A stretch of 9,328 nt of DNA from Bacillota bacterium (lineage in GTDB: Bacteria > Bacillota > Clostridia > Christensenellales > Aristaeellaceae). The position numbers were made by a program, and so were the translations under genes. This document shows positions 1 to 4,825 of this stretch, piece by piece; position 1 is the first letter of the stretch; every line of letters starts with the position of its first letter. Below the pieces are notes generated by a model. That model did not search any database and had not been told where the DNA came from. It saw only the letters and a program-made list of their open reading frames with translations. Where the stretch lies: the NCBI GenBank assembly GCA_023392755.1, contig JAEWNM010000152.1, positions 1 through 9,328 of the forward strand, in the 5' to 3' direction.

Positions 1-798
1 GCGCTGGAACACAATGAACAGCGTGAACAGGGGCAGCAGCGACAGGCAGGACATGGCGAACAAAGCGCCCCAGGAGCTTTGGCCCGTGGCGTCCACAAAC
101 ATGCGCAGCGCCAGGGATACCGTAAACTTTGAAGGGTCGGACAGATAAATCATCTGCGAGAAGAAATCGTTCCATGTCCAGATGAAGGTGAATATGGCCA
201 CCGTCACCAGCGCGGGCACGGACAGGGGAATGATAAAGTAAGAGTAAATGTGAAAGGTGTTGCAGCCGTCGATGCGCGGGGCCTCCAGCAGCTCGTTGCT
301 GATGGTGCGCATGAACTGCGTCAGAAGGAAGACAAAGAAGCCTTCGGTGGCAAAGAACTTGGGCACCACCAGCGGCAATACGGTATCCACCCAGCCAATC
401 TGGTTGAACACAATATACTGGGGGATCAGGCGCACGTGGAAGGGCAGCATCAGCGTGCCCATCATAACCGTGAACAAAAACCCCTTCATGCGGAACTGAA
501 GCTTTGAAAAGGCGTAGGCCGCCATGGAACAGGAGAGCATGTTGCCCACCATGCACAGCGCGGCAATCAAAAACGAGTTGCCGAAAAATCTGAAAAAGCT
601 GTAGCCGGATACGCCTTTCAAACCGCTTATATAGTTATCCAGTGTGGGCGCCAGCGGAAAGAAGCTGGTTCCGGAAAAAATTTCACCGTTTGTCTTGAAC
701 GACGCGCTGAGCATCCACAAAAGAGGATAGAGCATCGCCGCGCCAAAGAGGAGTATCGAAAGGTGGAACGCGGCGGTGCGGATATGCCTGCGTTTCAA
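1..798 (-). CDS. Sugar ABC transporter permease, MalG/CUT1 type (3' end cut by window)
   Basis: Inner-membrane permease that pairs with the adjacent permease to form the channel of a carbohydrate ABC importer. The reading frame, translated by hand from the reverse strand, gives 266 residues without a stop up to the window edge. An N-terminal membrane segment (about 11-31) is followed by hydrophobic segments near 73-95, 107-130, 138-162, 193-212 and 245-264. The cytoplasmic EAA loop that docks on the ATPase is at about 170-195, reading EAPRIDG then IIPL; the usual EAA is EAP here. Family members are about 275-290 residues, so only the last 10-25 are missing. The start is TTG at 796-798. It overlaps the TGA stop of the upstream permease (795-797) as TTGA, with a purine-rich GGGGGAG just upstream, so translation is probably coupled. 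No ATP-binding subunit is in view; a shared MsmX-like ATPase elsewhere is the usual arrangement (inference). Confidence 0.93.
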   Translation of the reverse strand, partial: MKRRHIRTAAFHLSILLFGAAMLYPLLWMLSASFKTNGEIFSGTSFFPLAPTLDNYISGLKGVSGYSFFRFFGNSFLIAALCMVGNMLSCSMAAYAFSKLQFRMKGFLFTVMMGTLMLPFHVRLIPQYIVFNQIGWVDTVLPLVVPKFFATEGFFVFLLTQFMRTISNELLEAPRIDGCNTFHIYSYFIIPLSVPALVTVAIFTFIWTWNDFFSQMIYLSDPSKFTVSLALRMFVDATGQSSWGALFAMSCLSLLPLFTLFIVFQR

Positions 799-1700
799 CG
801 CGCTCCCCCCTTTTCACCGTCGTCGTAGTAAACCCACTTGTTGGCAATGAAAAACATAATCGCGGTCACTATGGCGATAATCAAAAGCAATACCCAGGCC
901 ATGGCGGATGCATAGCCCATGGCAAACTGCCTAAAGCCCTTCATATACAGGTACAGGGTGTAGAACATGGTGGAATCCATGGGCCCGCCCGTGCCCTGGC
1001 TGATGATGTAGGACGGCGTAAACGCCTGAAACGCGTTGATGATGGTCATCACCAGGTTGAAAAACACCATGGGCGTCAACAGAGGCAGCGTAATCTTGAA
1101 AAACAGTTGCACCTTGTTGGCGCCGTCTATCTCGCCCGCCTCATAATAATCCACAGGTATCTGCTTGAGCCCGCCCAGGAACACCACCATGGACGAGCCG
1201 AACTGCCAGATGGCCAGTATCACCAGGGTGTACAAAACCGTGGAGGGCGTGGCGATCCAGTTTTTGCCCGCGATGCCGAACAGTGCGAGCAGGCGGTTGA
1301 TGATGCCGGTTTTGTTGAAAATCTGCCGCCACAAAAGCGCGACGGCCACGCTGCCGCCAAACAGCGAGGGCAGGTAGTACATGGCCCGGTACAGCCGAAC
1401 GCCGCGCCGGTTTTTTTTGAGCACCGTAGCCAGCAGCAACGCGAAGGCAAGCTGAAGGGGTATGCTTAACCCGACGTAGGTGAAGGTGACCTGAAGGCTT
1501 TTTATTAGCCGCGGGTCGCGGGCCATATCGATGTAGTTGGCAAGGCCTATCCATTTGGGTGCGCTTGCCATGTCATACTGCGTAAAGGAAAAGTACAGCG
1601 ACATGGCCATGGGGATGACGGTGAAGCAAAACAGACCGATCAGCCAGGGGCTCAGGAAAACATATGCTTCCCACGGCCTGTTCGTGTGGGACCTTTTCAA
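795..1700 (-). CDS. Sugar ABC transporter permease, MalF/UgpA (CUT1) type
   Basis: Inner-membrane permease of 301 residues, the typical length for CUT1 MalF/UgpA-like subunits. Six membrane segments are visible at roughly 12-34, 68-93, 107-126, 155-178, 211-232 and 266-288. The EAA docking loop is at 187-210 (EAGEIDGA, then ITLPLL), with EAG instead of EAA. The N-terminal FLSPWLIGLFCFTVIP is the usual opening of this family. The start codon is TTG at 1698-1700, chosen because a full AAAAGGAGG ribosome binding site lies 8 bases upstream and no ATG gives the conserved N-terminus. It lies 132 bases after the binding-protein gene, and its stop overlaps the start of the second permease. Substrate specificity cannot be deduced from the permease; the binding protein next door decides it. 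Confidence 0.95.
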   Translation of the reverse strand: MKRSHTNRPWEAYVFLSPWLIGLFCFTVIPMAMSLYFSFTQYDMASAPKWIGLANYIDMARDPRLIKSLQVTFTYVGLSIPLQLAFALLLATVLKKNRRGVRLYRAMYYLPSLFGGSVAVALLWRQIFNKTGIINRLLALFGIAGKNWIATPSTVLYTLVILAIWQFGSSMVVFLGGLKQIPVDYYEAGEIDGANKVQLFFKITLPLLTPMVFFNLVMTIINAFQAFTPSYIISQGTGGPMDSTMFYTLYLYMKGFRQFAMGYASAMAWVLLLIIAIVTAIMFFIANKWVYYDDGEKGGAR

Positions 1701-1708
1701 GGCGCCGG

Positions 1709-1717
1709 CCTCCTTTT
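1709..1717 (-). promoter_or_regulatory. Strong Shine-Dalgarno site fixing the TTG start of the first permease
   Basis: On the minus strand this reads AAAAGGAGG, a near-complete match to the anti-Shine-Dalgarno sequence, 8 bases before the TTG at 1698-1700. It decides the start because TTG would otherwise be an uncertain choice. The strong site may offset the weak start codon. Confidence 0.8.
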
Positions 1718-1760
1718 CAAGGATAATGCCCGAGACCGTTTTGTAAAAACAATCGGGGAA

Positions 1761-1804
1761 GGGGAAAGCCGGACGGATATCGATGCTTGCGTACGGCTTT
1801 CCCC
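1761..1804 (-). promoter_or_regulatory. Intercistronic hairpin between binding-protein and permease genes
   Basis: A perfect 11-base inverted repeat (GGGGAAAGCCG at 1761-1771, CGGCTTTCCCC at 1794-1804) encloses a 22-base loop, 28 bases after the binding-protein stop. On the minus-strand transcript the stem is followed by CCCCTTCCCCGATTG and only then a short T5 run. That is a poor fit to a classical terminator. Position and shape fit a 3'-protecting or partial-termination hairpin of the kind known between malE and malF, which keeps the binding protein more abundant than the membrane subunits. Structure is seen; function is inferred. Confidence 0.6.
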
Positions 1805-1832
1805 CTGATTAAACAATGCTTTGCGTTTTCCG

Positions 1833-3116
1833 TTACTTCGAGCGGATGGCCACGGCCGCGTCGTACAGCTCTTTAGCCGCGTCGGCGGGGGTCTTGGCGT
1901 CAAACTGCACGGCTTCGGCAATGCTCTTGAAGAGCGTGTCGATTTCGGAAGCGCCGGTGGGCGGGTAAATGGTCGGCGTCGCGATTTCGGACAGCTTGTT
2001 CACGAAATCCAGTATCGAGAGCTGGAATTCGTCCAGCTTGGGCAAATAGGCGTCGGAAAGGTTCAGGTTGCCGGGCACGCCCTGGTCCAGGCCGAAGATG
2101 CCCAGGGAGGTTTCCGTGTTCAGCCAGAAGTTGATCAGCTTGGCAGCGGCCAGCTTCTTTTCGGGGCTGGACTTGGCGTAGATGGCGAAGTGCGCGCCTT
2201 CGGGGAACTCGCCCACCGCGCCGCCGGCCAGGGAGGGGATGCGGATGGCGCTGACCGTCTTGTCGGGGAAGGTGGTGCGGTACAGCTTCAACTGGTTGAT
2301 AGGCACCTGGGTGAGCATAACCATATCACGGGAGAAGGTGCTGTCCTCCAGCGTGGCGTTGAAGTATTCGGTAGCGGTGGCCGCGTCGGGGATGATGCCC
2401 AGGTCGCGGAACTCCTTGAACATGGCAAACCACTTTTCCGCGTCCTCGGCGGTGAAGCCGATGTTGCCCTGCGCGTCATACAGCTCGCGGCCGTTCTGGC
2501 GCACAAAGTAGCGGAAGGAGTTGATGTTGGTGGAGATGTCGTTCATCAGCCAGGCGTCGGCTTTTCCGGCCGCGTCAAAGGCCGCGCGGGCCTTGAGGCC
2601 GATTTCCTTCATGTCGTCATAGGTCCAGTCGAACGTGGGCTTTTCGATGCCCAATTCCGTAAAGAGGCCTTCGTTGACAAACACGCTGGTGAAGGTGACG
2701 CCCATGGGCATCATGTAGTTCACGTCGCCCACCACGCCGGTGTTGACGGTGCCCTGGGCCCAGCCCTCGGTGGAGATCACGCCATCTTTTATGTACTGGT
2801 CCAGGGGTTCCACCATGCCGCGGCCGATGTAGTCAGACGCGTACTGCGGATGCATGCCGATAAAGTCGGGGGCGTTGCCGCCGGCTACCTGCACCGACAG
2901 CTTATCCCAGTAGTCATTCCAGCTCACCGGCTCGGTGACGACCTTGATGTCCGGGTTCGCCTTCATGAATTCCGCCACAATGGTGTTGTACATCTCGTGG
3001 CGCTTGGTGTCACCCCACCATGCGGCACGGATCTCCACCGTTTCGCCGGCCAGGGCGCTTACGCACAGCGGCAAAAGCAGCGCGAGCGTGAGCAGAAAAG
3101 CAAACGTCTTCTTCAT
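1833..3116 (-). CDS. Extracellular solute-binding protein, family 1 (carbohydrate ABC importer)
   Basis: A 427-residue substrate-capture subunit. Residues 1-23 form a signal peptide: MKK, a hydrophobic core, then a probable signal peptidase I site after A-L-A, just before GETVEIRAAWWGD. The mature N-terminus has the beta-strand opening and the region around NAPDFIGMHPQYASDYIGRG typical of family 1 sugar-binding proteins. A Cys at 18 follows LLPL, which is not a lipobox, so lipid anchoring is not supported; this is unusual if the cell is monoderm. The start is ATG at 3114-3116, with AGGAGG 9 bases upstream. It lies 22 bases after the RraA-family gene and before the two permeases, so it belongs to the same operon. 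The paired tryptophans near the mature N-terminus (AAWWGD) fit sugar stacking, but the ligand is not identifiable. Confidence 0.94.
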   Translation of the reverse strand: MKKTFAFLLTLALLLPLCVSALAGETVEIRAAWWGDTKRHEMYNTIVAEFMKANPDIKVVTEPVSWNDYWDKLSVQVAGGNAPDFIGMHPQYASDYIGRGMVEPLDQYIKDGVISTEGWAQGTVNTGVVGDVNYMMPMGVTFTSVFVNEGLFTELGIEKPTFDWTYDDMKEIGLKARAAFDAAGKADAWLMNDISTNINSFRYFVRQNGRELYDAQGNIGFTAEDAEKWFAMFKEFRDLGIIPDAATATEYFNATLEDSTFSRDMVMLTQVPINQLKLYRTTFPDKTVSAIRIPSLAGGAVGEFPEGAHFAIYAKSSPEKKLAAAKLINFWLNTETSLGIFGLDQGVPGNLNLSDAYLPKLDEFQLSILDFVNKLSEIATPTIYPPTGASEIDTLFKSIAEAVQFDAKTPADAAKELYDAAVAIRSK

Positions 3117-3138
3117 GGATGAATACCTCCTGTTTTAT

Positions 3139-3855
3139 TTACTTTACCGGATCCACCGGTATGACCGTCTCATCCAGCTCCCAGTTGAGCTTCTTGTACA
3201 GGTTCTGGCGGCCTTCCTTGTCGCCGTTCATCTCCTGCCAGGCATACTTGGCCACGTCCAGCGCCGCCTTGCGGGGCACGACGATCACGCCGTCATTGTC
3301 GGCCACGATCACGTCGCCGGGGTACACGGCCACGCCGCCGATGGCAATGGGGATATCCTTTTCCAGATAGCGGATGCGGGCCTGGTCCATGCCCTGGGAC
3401 ACATGCTTGGACCACACGGGAATCTTCTGCAATATTACTTCGTCCGTATCGCGGATGCCGCCGCCGTTGGTCATAAAGCCCACGCAGCCCTTTAAAAGCG
3501 CGGTCAGCGTGTTGTTGGAGCCCAGGAGGCCCACGTCCAGGCCGGCGATGTCCAGCGCCACAAAGTCGCCGGGCTCAATATCCTTCATCCACGGATCGGT
3601 GCAGATTTCCTGGTAGTACATATGGGCCCACTTGGTATACGCTTCGCCGGTCACGGTGGGGGCGGGGCCTTCGTAGGGCAGGTAGCGGGCGGTGCGGGCA
3701 ATGCCCACCACGTGGGTCTGCCACAGGGGGCGGATGCTCTTGTCCACGGTGCCATAGTGGTGGTAGCCCATCCAGTCCATTCCGTCGCGGACGTCGGTTA
3801 CACGGCAGGGTTTGAACAACTCAATAAGTTTTTGGTTTTCTTCCTGGTATGTCAT
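3139..3855 (-). CDS. RraA-family aldolase/decarboxylase-like protein
   Basis: A 238-residue protein of the RraA / 4-hydroxy-4-methyl-2-oxoglutarate aldolase fold. Its length matches the metal-dependent HMG/CHA aldolases (about 238) rather than the short RNase E regulator RraA (about 160). The family signature NGGGIRD is at 130-136; Arg135 and Asp136 align with the Arg-Asp pair used for substrate and divalent metal binding. GDVIVADNDGVIVVP at 180-194 is the second hallmark. The usual Gly-Glu before the central helix is replaced by LGSNNTL near 111-117, so the reaction may differ from the characterised aldolases. The start is ATG at 3853-3855, with AAGGAG 8 bases upstream. It is the first gene of the transporter operon, so it probably acts in the cytoplasm on a keto acid derived from the imported compound (inference). 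Relatives are often misnamed dimethylmenaquinone methyltransferase. Confidence 0.88.
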   Translation of the reverse strand: MTYQEENQKLIELFKPCRVTDVRDGMDWMGYHHYGTVDKSIRPLWQTHVVGIARTARYLPYEGPAPTVTGEAYTKWAHMYYQEICTDPWMKDIEPGDFVALDIAGLDVGLLGSNNTLTALLKGCVGFMTNGGGIRDTDEVILQKIPVWSKHVSQGMDQARIRYLEKDIPIAIGGVAVYPGDVIVADNDGVIVVPRKAALDVAKYAWQEMNGDKEGRQNLYKKLNWELDETVIPVDPVK

Positions 3856-3873
3856 TTTTATCGCTCCTTAAAC

Positions 3874-3895
3874 CGCCGTTTATTTTTTTTCGGCG
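3874..3895 (-). promoter_or_regulatory. Small leader hairpin before the operon's first ribosome binding site
   Basis: CGCCG (3874-3878) and CGGCG (3891-3895) form a perfect 5-base-pair stem with a 12-base loop that is almost all A on the minus-strand transcript. It lies between the predicted transcription start (about 3903) and the AAGGAG at 3864-3869. It could protect the 5' end or modulate ribosome access. It is short, so chance is possible. Confidence 0.35.
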
Positions 3896-3909
3896 CTTTT
3901 GATGGTTTA

Positions 3910-3915
3910 ATTATA
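3910..3915 (-). promoter_or_regulatory. Predicted -10 box of the RraA/ABC operon promoter
   Basis: The minus strand reads a perfect TATAAT here, which would place the transcription start near 3903 and give a leader of about 48 bases. At the expected -35 position (about 3933-3938) there is no TTGACA-like hexamer. A good -10 with a poor -35 is typical of promoters needing an activator, and the first copy of the repeated motif (3938-3952) lies exactly there. Confidence 0.55.
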
Positions 3916-3937
3916 TCCGGTTCAATACAACAATTCT

Positions 3938-4180
3938 ACTCATATTTTGTTCTATGTACTCCTTATTTTATGCTTTTCACCCCCGTGGCGCATGCATTAC
4001 TCATTTTTTGCTTATTTATTTCCACATTTTGCTCCCACATAATCAGCTTTCTGCCCTCCCATTTTGTTATTTATGCACCGAATCTCAGGCGAAAATTCTT
4101 GCGTTTGCACATGTAAACCCATTATTGCTTATTAACCCATATTTTGCTGCACATAAAATCAAACTTTCCATTTTTTGTTT
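3938..4180 (-). promoter_or_regulatory. Array of seven degenerate 15-base motifs upstream of the operon (candidate operators)
   Basis: On the plus strand a motif of the form A/C-Y-Y-CA-Y-W-TTTTG-Y-T-N occurs at 3938-3952, 3999-4013, 4020-4034, 4055-4069, 4116-4130, 4135-4149 and 4166-4180. Examples are ACTCATATTTTGTTC, ACTCATTTTTTGCTT and ACCCATATTTTGCTG. All are in the same orientation. Start-to-start distances are 61, 21, 35, 61, 19 and 31, a pattern that nearly repeats. A weaker eighth match (CCCATCTTGC) is at 4193-4202. The first copy abuts the -35 region of the predicted promoter. Direct repeats about two helical turns apart suit AraC/YesN-type or response-regulator binding, but no regulator gene is in view. 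The AT-rich background could produce some matches by chance. Confidence 0.5.
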
Positions 4181-4307
4181 TGCCAAATTATACCCATCTT
4201 GCGCGCGCACCGCCGCCGGGCCAAAGGGTTATTATACTGTCTGCCATTATTTTATCCGGAACGAAAAAAAAGGCCTGACGGATAAAGCCCGCCAAGCCCA
4301 ACCATAC
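4181..4307. other. Non-coding stretch between operator array and repeat copy A
   Basis: No credible gene is present. The minus strand has two further TATAAT hexamers (4187-4192 and 4231-4236), each without a recognisable -35, separated by a GC-rich block. An 8-base inverted repeat (TTTATCCG at 4251-4258, CGGATAAA at 4279-4286) encloses an A8 tract (4264-4271). These could be alternative distal promoters giving a long leader for the RraA operon, but support is weak. Confidence 0.3.
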
Positions 4308-4595
4308 AAAAGCCCCAGGGAGGCAATGGAGGGCCGAAGTCCTCCATTTGAAAATCGCAAACCAGCGACATGCGCGGTGAGTGAGGTGAGCGCTGCCAGT
4401 GGCAGCAAAGGGCGAACCGAACGAATCAACCGAAACAAGCGGCTGTAAGCCGCGCCGATTGAGGTTGCGGAGGTTTGCGCGGGAATTTTGCAAAAATTCC
4501 TTCCTTGCCCGAGCGAACGGCCGCAAAAGGCGCAGCCTTTTGCAGTGAAGCGAGGGAAAAACTCAACAAAGTGGCGACAGTTGCTTTGTTGATAC
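4308..4595. repeat. Structured direct repeat, copy A (288 bp, with 93-bp insert)
   Basis: Copy A of a multi-hairpin element repeated at 4631-4825. Its hairpins are AATGGAGG/CCTCCATT (4325-4332, 4341-4348), GCAAACC/GGTTTGC (enclosing the insert), GGAATTTT/AAAATTCC with GCA loop, GCAAAAGGC/GCCTTTTGC with GCA loop, and CAACAAAG.../...CTTTGTTG (4564-4575, 4580-4591). Outside the insert it matches copy B almost exactly, apart from a few positions at the left edge, one loop base and three bases in the last stem. No transposase or coding sequence is visible, so it resembles a non-autonomous, MITE/BIME-like or structured-RNA repeat. The identity of the family is not known to me. Confidence 0.85.
4379..4471. 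repeat. 93-bp segment present only in repeat copy A
   Basis: Absent from copy B, where the flanks join exactly. It carries two perfect 6-base-pair hairpins with 3-base loops: GCTGCC-AGT-GGCAGC (4392-4406) and GCGGCT-GTA-AGCCGC (4439-4453). It sits inside the loop region of the GCAAACC/GGTTTGC stem, so that stem can still close around it. It is either an insertion in A or a deletion from B; the short GGT flanks do not decide which. Confidence 0.8.
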
Positions 4596-4630
4596 ACTGA
4601 ATACCGCTCATGTGAGCAGTACAGATCATC

Positions 4631-4825
4631 AAAAAACCCTGGGAGGCAATGGAGGGCCAAAGTCCTCCATTTGAAAATCGCAAACCAGCGACATGCGCGG
4701 TGGTTTGCGCGGGAATTTTGCAAAAATTCCTTCCTTGCCCGAGCGAACGGCCGCAAAAGGCGCAGCCTTTTGCAGTGAAGCGAGGGAAAAACTCAACAAA
4801 GTGGCGACAGCCACTTTGTTGATAC
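4631..4825. repeat. Structured direct repeat, copy B (195 bp)
   Basis: Same orientation as copy A, 35 bases downstream of it on the plus strand. It carries five perfect hairpins in a row: stems at 4648-4655/4664-4671 (8 bp), 4680-4687/4701-4708 (8 bp), 4712-4719/4723-4730 (8 bp, GCA loop), 4753-4761/4765-4773 (9 bp, GCA loop) and 4794-4805/4810-4821 (12 bp, GACA loop). The right end touches the stop codon of the RCC1-repeat lipoprotein gene (TAA at 4826-4828). No gene is credible inside it. Confidence 0.87.
4787..4821 (-). terminator. Intrinsic terminator of the RCC1-repeat lipoprotein gene (end of repeat B)
   Basis: On the minus-strand transcript, 4 bases after the TAA stop, a perfect 12-base-pair stem (CAACAAAGTGGC, loop TGTC, GCCACTTTGTTG) is followed by AG and then T5 (4787-4791). 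This has the form of a Rho-independent terminator. It is also the terminal hairpin of repeat copy B, so the gene's terminator appears to be supplied by the repeat. Confidence 0.8.

Noticed and set aside
426..441. CACGTG-centred sequence considered as parS
   Set aside because: Only the central hexamer and a few flanking bases match, and it lies within the permease gene. A second CACGTG near 3710 has no matching flanks.
1821..3122. Long plus-strand open frame (433 codons) antisense to the binding-protein gene
   Set aside because: It mirrors the minus-strand gene, which has a signal peptide, a ribosome site and family motifs. The plus frame has a composition typical of an antisense shadow in GC-rich coding DNA.
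4014..4028. TTATTTCCACA considered as a DnaA box, because parAB often lies near oriC
   Set aside because: It is a poor, single match to TTATCCACA with no cluster of boxes, and it is better explained as part of the repeated operator motif.
4188..4756. Overlapping minus-strand open frames with peptides sharing the N-terminus MRPFARARKEFLQNSRAN
   Set aside because: They are translations of the two repeat copies. Several frames are open at once, the differences between copies follow RNA stems rather than codons, and no ribosome site is convincing. The 93-base difference being a multiple of three leaves a small doubt.
4308..4825. CRISPR array or insertion sequence
   Set aside because: There are only two long copies, with no short regular spacers, no transposase and no clear terminal inverted repeats or target duplications at the ends.
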